Both the position numbers and the translations under genes were made by a program. A stretch of 64,000 bases of DNA from Mycobacterium sp. KBS0706 (lineage in GTDB: Bacteria; Pseudomonadota; Alphaproteobacteria; DSM-16000; Inquilinaceae). The stretch covers positions 1 to 64,000 of the forward strand of contig NZ_VCCH02000044.1 of assembly GCF_005938675.2 (NCBI RefSeq), written 5' to 3'. Shown here in pieces: positions 1 to 8,979 of the stretch (positions within the stretch are counted from its first letter, which is position 1; each line of letters opens with the position of its first letter). The notes beneath the pieces are model-generated. The model searched no databases and was not told the origin of the DNA. It saw only the letters and a program-made list of their open reading frames with translations.

Positions 1-566
1 TCGCCGCGCGGCTGCTGGCCCGGCTGCAGCGGCGCGGGCCGGTGCTGTGGTGCGCCACGGCCGACGACCTGTACCCGCCGGCCCTGGCTGCGCTGGGCCT
101 GGATCCTGACCGGCTGATCCTGGTCCGGCCGCGCGACGAGACCGGCGTGCTGGCGGTGGTGGAGGAGGCGCTGCGCACGCGTGGATTCGGCGCCGTGCTG
201 GCCGAGGCGGCACGTGCCGACTTGCTGGCTGAGCGGCGGCTGCAGTTGGCCTGCGAGTCGCACGGCACCACTGCCCTGCTGCTGCAACGCCGGCCGATCG
301 CACCGCGGGCCGGACGCGACGGCATTGTCCGGGCGGGCGCCAGCGCCGCGGTGACGCGCTGGACCGTGGCCCCGGCGCCGAGCGGCGGCACCGCCGCCTG
401 GGTCGGGCCGGCGCGCTGGGCGCTGGACCTGACCCACAGCCGCGGCGGCCTGCCCGGCCGCTGGATCGTGGAGACCGAGGATGGGACGGATCGTCTCGCT
501 GTGGTTGCCGAACTGGCCGATCACGCGACTGAGACTGTCGACGCCCCCCGACGCCTGGCCGGCTGA
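1..566 (+). CDS. imuA: ImuA, SOS mutagenesis cassette protein (partial, 5' end outside window)
   Basis: The reading frame is open from the left edge (first full codon at base 3) to a TGA at 564-566, so only about the last 187 residues are seen. The visible part begins inside a RecA-like segment with GPVLWCATADDLYPPAL followed by LGLDPDRLILV, the pattern of ImuA proteins. In this family ImuA is an accessory factor that works with ImuB and the DnaE2 polymerase in damage-induced mutagenesis. It overlaps imuB by 86 bases, and imuB and dnaE2 follow, which strongly supports the name. The promoter and any LexA box lie upstream of the window. Confidence 0.85.
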   Translation, partial: AARLLARLQRRGPVLWCATADDLYPPALAALGLDPDRLILVRPRDETGVLAVVEEALRTRGFGAVLAEAARADLLAERRLQLACESHGTTALLLQRRPIAPRAGRDGIVRAGASAAVTRWTVAPAPSGGTAAWVGPARWALDLTHSRGGLPGRWIVETEDGTDRLAVVAELADHATETVDAPRRLAG

Positions 567-2016
567 GCCGGTCGCGATCGTCGAGACCGTCGAGCAGCGG
601 CGCCAGGTGGTGGCGGTGGACGACCGCGGCTGGGCCGCCGGCATCCGGCCGCGGCAGAAGGCGACCGATGCCCGCGCCGTACTGCCGGGGCTGGCCCTGA
701 TCCCGGCCGACCACGCCGCCGATGCCCGGGCCCTGGCCCGGCTGGTGCGCTGGGCCGGCCGCTACAGCCCGGCCGCGGCCCCCTGCCCGCCCGACGGGCT
801 GTGGCTCGACATCACCGGCTGCGCCCATCTCTGGGGCGGCGAGGACGGGCTGGTGGCCGACCTGGCCGCACGGCTGCAGCGCTGGGGCCTGCCGGCCCGC
901 ATCGCCGTCGCCGGCAGCTTCGGCGCCGCCTGGGCGCTGGCGCATCACGACAGATCCGATCGGCGGATCCTGCCCGACGGCGCCGAGCGCGCGGCCCTGG
1001 CCCCGCTGCCCATGGCGGCGCTGCGGCTGGACGAGGAGGAGGTCGCGGCGCTGCAGCGGATCGGCCTGACCCGGATCGGCGAGCTGCTGGCGGCGCCGCG
1101 CCCCGGCCTGGCCCGCCGCTTCGGCGCCGGGCCGCTGCTGCGGCTGGACCAGGCGCTGGGCCGGGCGGAGGAGACGGTCGGCTTCCGCCGGCCGCCGACG
1201 TCCTGGTTCGCCCGCCTGGCCTTCGCCGAGCCGATCGGCACCCCGGAGGACCTGCAGCGCGCCATCGCTGCGCTGGCCGCCGATCTCTGTGCCCGGCTGG
1301 AGGCGCGGATGATGGGCGCGGCGCAGTTCACCGCCGCCTTCCACCGGGTCGACGGCCGCTGCCAGGGCATCGCCATCCGCACCGCTTTGCCGGTGCGCGA
1401 CCCAGCCCGGGTCGGGCGCCTGCTGGCCGACCGGCTGGACCGGGTCGATCCCGGCTTCGGGGTCGAGGTGGCGACCCTGCGCGCCGACCGGGTGGCGCCG
1501 GTCGGCGGCCGCCAGTCCGGGTTGAGCAAGCTGGAGGGCGAGGGTGCCGGAATCGGCGATCTGGCCGGCTTCGTCGACATCGTCGGCAACCGCATCGGCT
1601 TCGACCGGATCTGGCGCCCGGCCGCGGTGGAGAGCCACCTGCCCGAACGCTGCGTCGCCGCCCGCCCGCCGCTGGCGCCGGACCAGGCCAAGCCCTGGCC
1701 GCCCGGCTGGGTGCGGCCCTTGCGCCTGCTGCGCCGGCCGGAGCCGATCGAGGCGATCGCCCAGGTGCCGGACGACCCGCCGAGCAGCTTCCGCTGGGCC
1801 GGTGCGACCCATCGGATCCGCCGCGCCGACGGGCCGGAGCGCATCGCCTATGAATGGTGGCGCCGGCCCCGGCCGCGGGACCGGGACGAGCCCGACATGA
1901 TCCGCGACTATTACCGGGTGGAGGACGAGACCGGCCGCCGCTTCTGGGTCTACCGCGCCGGCCTGTACCACGAAGGCGAGACCGCCCGCTGGTTCCTGCA
2001 CGGGATGTTCGACTGA
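481..2016 (+). CDS. imuB: ImuB, Y-family polymerase-like protein of the mutagenesis cassette
   Basis: A 511-residue protein starting with ATG inside the imuA 3' end. The N-terminus (RIVSLWLPNWPITRLRLS) and the segment around residues 103-115 (DGLWLDITGCAHLWGGE) are typical of the ImuB branch of Y-family polymerases. The C-terminus (residues about 474-511, with DYYRVEDETGRRFWVYR) is the conserved ImuB tail. ImuB proteins are generally thought to be adaptors linking ImuA, DnaE2 and the sliding clamp rather than active polymerases. I did not find a clear clamp-binding pentapeptide by eye. It is followed by a 178-base gap carrying a dispersed repeat before dnaE2. Confidence 0.93.
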   Translation: MGRIVSLWLPNWPITRLRLSTPPDAWPAEPVAIVETVEQRRQVVAVDDRGWAAGIRPRQKATDARAVLPGLALIPADHAADARALARLVRWAGRYSPAAAPCPPDGLWLDITGCAHLWGGEDGLVADLAARLQRWGLPARIAVAGSFGAAWALAHHDRSDRRILPDGAERAALAPLPMAALRLDEEEVAALQRIGLTRIGELLAAPRPGLARRFGAGPLLRLDQALGRAEETVGFRRPPTSWFARLAFAEPIGTPEDLQRAIAALAADLCARLEARMMGAAQFTAAFHRVDGRCQGIAIRTALPVRDPARVGRLLADRLDRVDPGFGVEVATLRADRVAPVGGRQSGLSKLEGEGAGIGDLAGFVDIVGNRIGFDRIWRPAAVESHLPERCVAARPPLAPDQAKPWPPGWVRPLRLLRRPEPIEAIAQVPDDPPSSFRWAGATHRIRRADGPERIAYEWWRRPRPRDRDEPDMIRDYYRVEDETGRRFWVYRAGLYHEGETARWFLHGMFD

Positions 2017-2040
2017 TGGCGTTCGTCGATTGCCCCCTTT

Positions 2041-2132
2041 CTGTCATCGCCGGGCTTGACCCGGCGATCCAGGGGCCACCCAGAACCGCTCTTGCCGCCC
2101 TGGATGCCCGGGTCAAGCCCGGGCATGACAGG
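2041..2132. repeat. Dispersed palindromic repeat, family A copy 1
   Basis: An imperfect palindrome starting TGTCATCGCCGGGCTTGACC and ending with CCCGGGTCAAGCCCGGGCAT followed by GACAG. The same design occurs at 8881-8958, 46836-46925 and 58974-59064, all in this orientation and each just after a plus-strand gene. The arms pair over about 15-20 bases and the centre varies. It lies between imuB and dnaE2. Confidence 0.9.
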
Positions 2133-2194
2133 AAAGGGAATCTCGGTTTCGTTCCAGATCTTCATTCCGGGCAGGCGCAGTGGCGGTCATCCCC

Positions 2195-5100
2195 ATGACC
2201 GCCTATGCCGAGCTCCAGGTCACCACCAACTTCTCCTTCCTGCGCGGCGGGTCGCATCCGGCGGAGCTGGTGGAGACGGCGATCCTGCTGGGCCTGTCGG
2301 CCATCGCCGTGACCGACCGCAATTCCCTGGCCGGGATCGTGCGCGGCCATGTCGCCGCCAATCGCAACGAGAATCACCGCAAGGCCAGCCGCATCCCCTA
2401 CATCGTCGGCTGCCGGCTCGACTTCGCCGATGCGCCGAGCCTGCTGTGCTACCCGACCGATATCGACGCCTATGGCCGCCTGTGCCGGCTGCTGACCCAG
2501 GGCAATGGCCGGGCGAAGAAGGGCGAGTGCCTGCTGCACCAGGCGGACCTGCTGCCGTTCAGCGACGGCCAGATCCTGGTGGCGCTGCCGCCCGACCGCA
2601 TCGATGACGGCTTCGTCGCGCATCTCGACCGGCTGCGCGCGGAGATGGGCAAGCGGGTCTATCTGGCGGCCAGCCACCGCTATCGCGGCGACGACGCCCG
2701 GCGGCTGGAGGCGCTGCGCGAGGTGGCCCTGCGCACCCGGACCCTGCTGGTCGCCACCAACGACGTGCTGTACCACGTGCCGCAGCGGCGCCGGCTGCAG
2801 GATGCCCTCACCTGCATCCGAGAGCACTGCACCATCGACGATGCCGGCTGGCGGCTGGAGGCCAATGCCGAGCGGCACCTGAAGACCCCCGAGGAGATGG
2901 AACGGCTGTTCCGCGACCATCCCTATGCGCTGGAGCGGACGGTCGAGATCGCCGAGCGCTGCCGCTTCGACCTGGACGAGTTGGCCGACAAGTACAAATA
3001 CCCCGAGGAGATCACGCCCGACGGCGAACCGGCCCAGGCCCGGCTGGAGCGGCTGGCCTGGGAGGGGGCGGCCAGGCTGTACCCGGCGGGCGTGCCGCCC
3101 GGGCTGCGCGGCCAGATCGAGAAGGAGCTGGACCTGATCGGCCGGCGCGACTACGCGCCCTTCTTCCTGACCGTGGCCGATATCGTCGGCTTCGCCAACA
3201 GCCAGCAGATCCTGAACCAGGGCCGCGGCTCCGCCGCCAACAGCGTCGTCTGCTATTGCCTGGGCATCACCGCGGTCAACCCGGTCGAGGTCAACCTGCT
3301 GTTCGAGCGCTTCATCAGCGAGCAGCGCCACGAGCCGCCCGACATCGACGTCGATTTCGAGCATGAGCGGCGCGAGGAGGTGATCCAGCACATCTACCGG
3401 AAGTTCGGCCGCCATCGCGCCGCGCTGACCGCCACCGTCATCTGCTACCGCACCCGGGCCGCGGTGCGCGATGTCGGCAAGGCGATGGGCCTGTCGGAGG
3501 ACATGATCGGCGCCCTGTCCGGCTCGGTCTGGGGCTGGAGCATGAACGGGCTGGACGAGGGCCAGGTGCGCGAGGCCGGGCTGGACCCGACCGATCCCCG
3601 GCTGCGCCTGGCGCTGGAGCTGGCGGTCGAGCTGATGGGCTTTCCCCGCCATCTCAGCCAGCACACCGGCGGCTTCGTCTTCGCCCGCAAGCGGCTGGAC
3701 GAGCTGGTGCCGATCGAGAACGCGGCGATGGCGGACCGCACCGTCATCTGCTGGGACAAGGACGACATCGAGGCGCTGGGCATGCTGAAGGTCGACGTGC
3801 TGGCGCTGGGTATGCTGACCGCCCTGCGCCGCTGCTTCGACCTGCTGCACGCGCACTATCCGGAAACATTCCCCGAACGGCCGAAGCTGGGCCGCCGGCC
3901 GACCGACAAGGCGGTCTACGACATGCTGAGCCGAGCCGATTCGGTCGGCGTGTTCCAGGTCGAATCCCGGGCCCAGCAATCGATGCTGCCGCGGCTGAGG
4001 CCGCAGACCTATTACGACCTGGTGATCGAGGTCGCGATCGTCCGCCCCGGCCCAATCCAGGGCGACATGGTGCATCCCTATCTGCGCCGCCGCGACGGCA
4101 TCGAGCCGGTGAGCTATCCGAAGGACGAGCTCAAGGAGGTGCTGGAGAAGACCATGGGCGTGCCGCTGTTCCAGGAACAGGGCATGAAGCTGGCCATCGT
4201 CGCCGCCAAATTCACCCCGGCCGAGGCCGACAGCCTGCGGCGGGCGATGGCGACCTTCAAGAATGTCGGCACCATCCACACCTACGAGAAGCGCTTCGTC
4301 GAGGGCATGGTCGCCAACGGCTATGAGCGCGACTTCGCCGAGCGCTGCTTCAACCAGATCAAGGGCTTCGGCAGCTACGGCTTCCCTGAGGCGCATGCCG
4401 CCTCCTTCGCGCTGCTGGTCTATGAGAGCGCCTGGGTCAAGCACCACCACCCCGAGGTGTTCTGCTGCGCCCTGCTCAACTCGCAGCCGATGGGCTTCTA
4501 CGCCCCGGCCCAACTGGTGCGCGACGCGCGCGAGCATGGCGTGGAAGTGCGCCCGGTCGACGTCAACCGCAGCGATTGGGACTGCACGCTGGAGCCGACC
4601 GGTGGCCGCGACCACGCCGTGCGCCTGGGTCTGCGCCTGGTGAAGGGGCTGAACGAGGAGGAGGGCAAGCGGATCGTCGAGCGCCGCGGCGCCGGCTACG
4701 CCGCGCCGGCCGAGCTGGCCCGCCGTGCCGGCGTCTCCGCCCGTGCCCTGAACCGCCTGGCCGAGGCCGCCGCCTTCGGCTCGATCGGCCTCGACCGGCA
4801 GCAGGGGCTGTGGGCCGTGGCCGGGGTGGAGGGCGAGGCCCTGCCGCTGTTCGCCGCCCGCCCGGCCCAGCTGGCGCTGTTTGAGGAGGAAGCGGCGGCG
4901 CTGCCGCCGCTGCCGCCGGGGCTGGAGGTGCTGGAGGACTACGCCACCACCGGCCTGTCACTGACCAGGCATCCGCTGGCGCTGCTGCGCCCGGCGCTCG
5001 CCAGGCTGGGCATCGTGCCGGCGCGCAGCCTGCGCGACGACGGGACCCGTGACGGCACCCGCATCCGCGTCGCCGGCATCGTGCTGTTCCGGCAGCGGCC

Positions 5101-5431
5101 GCAGACCTCCAACGGCACCATCTTCGTCACCGTCGAGGATGAGAGCGGCGCCGCCAACATCGTGGTCTGGTCGCAGGTGTCGGAGCAGTATCGCCGCGCC
5201 GTCTATGCCGGCCGCCTGCTGGCCTGCGAGGGCCGGGTGCAGAAGGTGGGCGAGGGCGAGCACCAGGTAATCCATGTGGTGGCCGAGCGCTTCGTCGACT
5301 GGACCGACCAGCTGCCGGTGCTGGCCCGCGGCACCGACCAGGTGATGCTCGACCCCGGCCACCAGGCCCGACCCCGCGCCGATCCCAGCCGCGGCCACCG
5401 GGTGACGCTGCGCAGCCGCGACTTCAAATAG
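2195..5431 (+). CDS. dnaE2: Error-prone DNA polymerase III alpha subunit DnaE2 (ImuC)
   Basis: About 1078 residues from ATG 2195; a GTG at 2180 would add five residues, but family members usually begin close to the AYAELQVTTNFSFLRG segment seen here. That segment opens the PHP domain. The catalytic carboxylates of C-family polymerases are visible in PDIDVDFEHERREEV (about residue 385) and MLKVDVLALGML (about residue 535), with GVFQVESRAQQSMLPRLRP after them. The C-terminal OB fold (TRIRVAGIVLFRQRPQTSNG and on) is present. DnaE2 performs translesion synthesis together with ImuA and ImuB. The length is normal and the frame is intact. Confidence 0.95.
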   Translation: MTAYAELQVTTNFSFLRGGSHPAELVETAILLGLSAIAVTDRNSLAGIVRGHVAANRNENHRKASRIPYIVGCRLDFADAPSLLCYPTDIDAYGRLCRLLTQGNGRAKKGECLLHQADLLPFSDGQILVALPPDRIDDGFVAHLDRLRAEMGKRVYLAASHRYRGDDARRLEALREVALRTRTLLVATNDVLYHVPQRRRLQDALTCIREHCTIDDAGWRLEANAERHLKTPEEMERLFRDHPYALERTVEIAERCRFDLDELADKYKYPEEITPDGEPAQARLERLAWEGAARLYPAGVPPGLRGQIEKELDLIGRRDYAPFFLTVADIVGFANSQQILNQGRGSAANSVVCYCLGITAVNPVEVNLLFERFISEQRHEPPDIDVDFEHERREEVIQHIYRKFGRHRAALTATVICYRTRAAVRDVGKAMGLSEDMIGALSGSVWGWSMNGLDEGQVREAGLDPTDPRLRLALELAVELMGFPRHLSQHTGGFVFARKRLDELVPIENAAMADRTVICWDKDDIEALGMLKVDVLALGMLTALRRCFDLLHAHYPETFPERPKLGRRPTDKAVYDMLSRADSVGVFQVESRAQQSMLPRLRPQTYYDLVIEVAIVRPGPIQGDMVHPYLRRRDGIEPVSYPKDELKEVLEKTMGVPLFQEQGMKLAIVAAKFTPAEADSLRRAMATFKNVGTIHTYEKRFVEGMVANGYERDFAERCFNQIKGFGSYGFPEAHAASFALLVYESAWVKHHHPEVFCCALLNSQPMGFYAPAQLVRDAREHGVEVRPVDVNRSDWDCTLEPTGGRDHAVRLGLRLVKGLNEEEGKRIVERRGAGYAAPAELARRAGVSARALNRLAEAAAFGSIGLDRQQGLWAVAGVEGEALPLFAARPAQLALFEEEAAALPPLPPGLEVLEDYATTGLSLTRHPLALLRPALARLGIVPARSLRDDGTRDGTRIRVAGIVLFRQRPQTSNGTIFVTVEDESGAANIVVWSQVSEQYRRAVYAGRLLACEGRVQKVGEGEHQVIHVVAERFVDWTDQLPVLARGTDQVMLDPGHQARPRADPSRGHRVTLRSRDFK

Positions 5432-5481
5432 ACCCTGCCGCCAGCCTTCCCGCCGCCGCAAATCCCGGCTAAAGCTCGGCC

Positions 5482-7032
5482 ATGTCCCTGCTGCGCGGCA
5501 TGGCGACGGTCGGAGGGTTGACGGCCGTCAGCCGGATCGCCGGATTCGCCCGCGATATGCTGACCGCCTCGCTGCTGGGCGCGGGGCCGATGGCCGACGC
5601 CTTCGTGATTGCAGTCAAGCTGCCCAATCTGGCCCGGCGTCTGTTCGGCGACGGCGCCTTCATGGTCACCTTCGTGCCGCAATACGCCGCCGAGCGCGGC
5701 GAGCGCGGCCCGGCCGCGGCGCTGGCCTTCGCCGGCGAGGTGCTGGCCGCCCTGCTGGCGGTGCTGATCCCGCTGACCCTGCTGGCGCTCTTGGCCATGC
5801 CCGCGATCCTGGCGGTGATCGCCCCCGGCTTCGTCGCCGACCCGGTGCGCAAGGCCCTGGCGCTGGACTATGCCCGCCTCGCCTTCCCCTACCTGCTGCT
5901 GATGTCGGTCTCGGCCCTGCTCGGCGGCATCCTGAACGCGCAGGAGAAGCTGGCCCCCTTCGCCGCGGCGCCGATCCTGTTCAACCTGGTGCTGATCGCG
6001 GCACTGCTGTTCGGCACGCATCTGGCCGGGTCGCCCGGCCGGGCGCTGGCGATCGGCGTCACCCTGTCCGGCATCGTCCAGCTGGCCTGGCTGGCGCTGG
6101 CCTGCCGCCGCCACGGCGTGCCGGTGCGGCTGATGCCGCCGCGGATCGGGCCGCGGCTGCGCCGGCTGGTGGTGCTGATGGGGCCGGGCGCGATCGGCAC
6201 CGGCATCACCCAGATCCAGATGGCGCTGAACACGCTGATCGCCAGCTTTCTGCCGGCCGGCGCGGTCAGCGCCCTCTACTACGCCGACCGGCTGACCCAG
6301 CTGCCGCTCGGCATCGTCGGCATCGCGCTCGGCACCGCCCTGCTGCCCACTCTGACCCGCCTGCTGGTCGCCGACAGCACGCAGGAGGTCGCGGCGACCC
6401 AGAGCCGGGCGATCGAATACGGGCTGCTGCTGGGCTTGCCCGCCGCCGCCGGGCTGGTCCTGCTGGCCGGGCCGATCGTGCATGGGTTGCTCGAGCGCGG
6501 CGCCTTCGGGCCGGAGCAGACGGTGGCGGTGGCCGGGGCGCTCGCCGCCTACGCCGCCGGCATCCCGGCCTATATCTTGATCCGGGTGTTCTCGACCCTG
6601 TGCTTCGCCCGGCAGGACACGGCGACGCCGATGCGCACCGCCCTGGCCGCCACGGTCCTCGCCGTCGCCGGCGCCCTACTGCTGATGCGGCCGCTGGGCC
6701 ATGTCGGCATCGCGCTGGCCACCGCCGTCTCGGCCTGGGCCAATGCCGGGCTGCTGGCCTGGTCGCTGCGCCACCGCGGCGCCCTGCCGATCGATGCCGG
6801 GCTGCGCCGGCGCGGCGGCCGGATCCTGCTGGCGGCGCTGGGCATGGCGGCCGGGCTGCTGCCGGCCCGGCAGGGCACGGCGGCGACCGGCATCGCGGCG
6901 CTGGCCGCGCTGATCGCCGGCGGCATCGCGCTTTACGCCGTCCTCTGCCTGCTGCTGGGCGCGGTCGATCGCGGCGAGCTGGCCAAGTTCCGTCGCCGCG
7001 GGCATCAGGCGGCCCCGAATCTACACCGTTGA
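5482..7032 (+). CDS. murJ: Lipid II flippase MurJ (MviN family)
   Basis: A 516-residue, very hydrophobic protein with about fourteen membrane segments. The N-terminus (TVGGLTAVSRIAGFARDML, then ADAFVIAVKLPNLARRLFG and GAFMVTFVPQYA) carries the conserved arginines and the FxxAFxLPN-type pattern of MurJ. In this family the protein moves the peptidoglycan precursor lipid II across the inner membrane. It stands 61 bases before trpS and 50 bases after dnaE2, on the same strand. The protein is basic at the end, without an extra domain. The assignment is firm from the N-terminal motif and topology. Confidence 0.95.
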   Translation: MSLLRGMATVGGLTAVSRIAGFARDMLTASLLGAGPMADAFVIAVKLPNLARRLFGDGAFMVTFVPQYAAERGERGPAAALAFAGEVLAALLAVLIPLTLLALLAMPAILAVIAPGFVADPVRKALALDYARLAFPYLLLMSVSALLGGILNAQEKLAPFAAAPILFNLVLIAALLFGTHLAGSPGRALAIGVTLSGIVQLAWLALACRRHGVPVRLMPPRIGPRLRRLVVLMGPGAIGTGITQIQMALNTLIASFLPAGAVSALYYADRLTQLPLGIVGIALGTALLPTLTRLLVADSTQEVAATQSRAIEYGLLLGLPAAAGLVLLAGPIVHGLLERGAFGPEQTVAVAGALAAYAAGIPAYILIRVFSTLCFARQDTATPMRTALAATVLAVAGALLLMRPLGHVGIALATAVSAWANAGLLAWSLRHRGALPIDAGLRRRGGRILLAALGMAAGLLPARQGTAATGIAALAALIAGGIALYAVLCLLLGAVDRGELAKFRRRGHQAAPNLHR

Positions 7033-7093
7033 CCCGCCCGCACCGGCCCGGCCATAAACCGAGCCTCCCCATCCCTCTGCGGCACCGGCGGAC

Positions 7094-8095
7094 ATGAAGC
7101 GCATCTTCTCGGGCATCCAGCCCACCCACAACATGCATCTCGGCAACTATCTCGGCGCGGTGCGGAACTGGGTGGCGCTGCAGGGGGACGAGTTCGAGAC
7201 CATCTACTGCGTCGTCGACCTGCATGCCCTGACCCAGCCGCAGGATCCGGCCGAGCTGCGGGCCCATATCCGCGAGCTGACCGCGACATTGCTGGCCGTC
7301 GGCATCGACCCGGAGCGCAGCATCCTGTTCGCGCAGAGCCAGGTGCCCGGCCACAGCGAGCTGGCCTGGCTGTTCTCCTGCGTCACCCCGCTGGGCTGGC
7401 TGCGCCGCATGACCCAGTTCAAGGACAAGGCCGGCAAGCAGCAGGACACGGCGATGCACGGCCTCCTGGCCTATCCCGTGCTGATGGCGGCGGACATCCT
7501 CTTGTACAAGGGCACGCATGTGCCGGTCGGCGAGGACCAGAAGCAGCATCTGGAGCTGACCCGCGACATCGCCCAGTCCTTCAACCAGCGCTACGGCGTC
7601 GACTTCTTCCCGCTGCCGGAGCCGCAGATCCTGGGGTCTGCCACCCGGGTGATGAGCCTGCGCGACGGGTCGAAGAAGATGAGCAAGTCGGACGAGTCCG
7701 ACTACAGCCGCATCAACATGACCGACGACGCCGACACCATCGCGCTGAAGTTCCGCCGCGCCAAGACCGACCCCGAGCCGCTGCCGACCGAGGCGGCCGG
7801 GCTGGCGAGCCGGCCGGAAGCCGAGAACCTGGTCGCCATCTATGGCGCTTTGGCCAACAAGGACGTCGACGCGGTGCTGGCCGAGTTCGGCGGCGCGCCG
7901 TTCTCGACCTTCAAGGGCGCCCTGACCGACATCGCGGTCACGGTGCTGGCACCGATCGGCGGCGAGATGCGCCGGCTGATGGCCGATCCCGGCCATGTCG
8001 ATGCGGTGCTGCGCCGGGGCGGCGAGAAGGCCGCCGCCATCGCGGCGCCGGTGCTGGCCGAGACGCAGGACATCATGGGGCTGCTGCGGCCGTGA
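7094..8095 (+). CDS. trpS: Tryptophan--tRNA ligase
   Basis: A 333-residue class Ic aminoacyl-tRNA synthetase. The HIGH-type motif appears as PTHNMHLGNYLGA near residues 10-22, the GEDQKQHLELTRDIA segment near residue 150, and the KMSKS loop as KKMSKSDESD around residues 194-203. It charges tRNA-Trp with tryptophan using ATP in the cytoplasm. The length matches bacterial TrpS. Its stop codon overlaps the GTG start of the next small gene by four bases, so the two are probably translated from one message. Confidence 0.97.
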   Translation: MKRIFSGIQPTHNMHLGNYLGAVRNWVALQGDEFETIYCVVDLHALTQPQDPAELRAHIRELTATLLAVGIDPERSILFAQSQVPGHSELAWLFSCVTPLGWLRRMTQFKDKAGKQQDTAMHGLLAYPVLMAADILLYKGTHVPVGEDQKQHLELTRDIAQSFNQRYGVDFFPLPEPQILGSATRVMSLRDGSKKMSKSDESDYSRINMTDDADTIALKFRRAKTDPEPLPTEAAGLASRPEAENLVAIYGALANKDVDAVLAEFGGAPFSTFKGALTDIAVTVLAPIGGEMRRLMADPGHVDAVLRRGGEKAAAIAAPVLAETQDIMGLLRP

Positions 8096-8352
8096 GGGAG
8101 CGTCCGATCGCAGCCCTGCCCAATCTGGGGCCCAAGACCGCCGAGTGGCTGGCCGCCGTCGGCATCACCACCGAGGCCGAGCTGCGCGCGATCGGCCCGA
8201 TCGAGGCCTGGCAGCGGCTGAAGGCGGCGCAGCCGGAGCTGATCACGGTCAACGCCCTCTACGCGCTGCACGGCGCCCTGACCAACCAGCACTGGGCCTC
8301 GCTGCCGCAGGAGCTGCGCGCTTTGCTGCGCAAGGATGCCGGGGTGGAGTGA
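8092..8352 (+). CDS. TfoX C-terminal-domain protein
   Basis: An 86-residue protein starting at GTG 8092 inside a GTGA overlap with the trpS stop. The sequence ALPNLGPKTAEWLAAVGITT followed by EAELRAIG and, later, NALYALHGAL and WASLPQELRALL is the TfoX C-terminal domain, which contains a helix-hairpin-helix-like GPKT segment. Stand-alone versions of this domain are common in Proteobacteria. Full-length TfoX/Sxy regulates competence, but a role for the isolated domain is not established, so none is claimed. No SD is needed for the coupled start. Confidence 0.8.
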   Translation: MRERPIAALPNLGPKTAEWLAAVGITTEAELRAIGPIEAWQRLKAAQPELITVNALYALHGALTNQHWASLPQELRALLRKDAGVE

Positions 8353-8398
8353 GGTCGGCCCGGTGGCCACCGGGCCGGAAAGTCCCTATATTGAGGGC

Positions 8399-8602
8399 AT
8401 GAGCCGAGCCCTGTCCCCGATCGAGTCCGAGTTCGCCACGGTCGAAGAGGCCGAGGCCTATGACCGCTGGTTCCGGGCCAAGGTGGAAGCGGCCCTGGCC
8501 AGCACGCAGCCTTCCGTTCCTCACGACGAGGCGATGGCACGCCTGCGCGCGCTGATCGAGGAGAAGCGTCGCGCCCATGCTGCCCGTAAGCTGGAGCGCT
8601 GA
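8399..8602 (+). CDS. RelB-type antitoxin of a type II toxin-antitoxin pair
   Basis: A 67-residue protein from ATG 8399; an in-frame ATG at 8336 would overlap the previous gene and is less likely. The sequence EFATVEEAEAYDRWFRAKVE followed by a predicted helix ARLRALIEEKRRAH resembles short RelB/StbD-like antitoxins (stability determinants). It overlaps the start of the downstream RelE/ParE-like toxin by 26 bases, the usual order for such modules. A TATATT stretch lies about ten bases before the start and could be a -10 of a short-leader promoter. The antitoxin would bind the toxin and autoregulate. Family placement is moderately sure. Confidence 0.75.
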   Translation: MSRALSPIESEFATVEEAEAYDRWFRAKVEAALASTQPSVPHDEAMARLRALIEEKRRAHAARKLER

Positions 8603-8858
8603 GTCTTTCGCCGATCTCGAGCAGATTCTCGGCTACATCGCCGAACGCAATCCCGCTGCCGCAGACCGATTGCTGGCCATCTCCGCCGAGACGGCGGAGC
8701 GGCTTTCCGAGCATCCTTACCTGTATCGACCGGGACGCGTTGCCGGAACGCGCGAGGGGGTGATCCACCCGAACTACATCATCGTCTATCGGGTCGGCCC
8801 GTCCGTCATCGATATCATGAGCGTCCTCCACGCACGGCAAGCCTACCCGCCAGGCTGA
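8577..8858 (+). CDS. RelE/ParE-family toxin
   Basis: A 93-residue protein with the ParE/RelE fold signature: WSAESFADLEQILGYIAER at the N-terminus, then NPAAADRLL, and the C-terminal strand motif NYIIVYRVGPSVIDIMSVLH followed by ARQAYP. The HARQ-type ending is characteristic of ParE-like toxins, which target gyrase, whereas RelE relatives cleave mRNA; the sequence alone does not decide the target. It is translationally coupled to the antitoxin gene. The length is complete and no frame damage is seen. A family A repeat follows 22 bases after the stop. Confidence 0.85.
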   Translation: MLPVSWSAESFADLEQILGYIAERNPAAADRLLAISAETAERLSEHPYLYRPGRVAGTREGVIHPNYIIVYRVGPSVIDIMSVLHARQAYPPG

Positions 8859-8880
8859 GGCCGCCTCGAACACCATCCAC

Positions 8881-8958
8881 CTGTCATTGCCCGGCTCGAC
8901 CCGCAATCCAGAGGATGTCGACGCTCTTGGATGCCCGGGTCAAGCCCGGGCATGACAG
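8881..8958. repeat. Dispersed palindromic repeat, family A copy 2 (short)
   Basis: TGTCATTGCCCGGCTCGACC at the left and GCCCGGGTCAAGCCCGGGCA then TGACAG at the right. It is shorter than the other copies (78 bases) because part of the centre is missing. It sits between the toxin gene and the convergent cysNC end. Confidence 0.85.
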
Positions 8959-8979
8959 AATGGGGAGGTCAGCCCTACC

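Noticed and set aside
2162..4615. An 817-codon open frame on the minus strand across dnaE2
   Set aside because: It is the antisense of a clear polymerase gene; such long shadow frames are expected at this GC content and the translation is low complexity without motifs.
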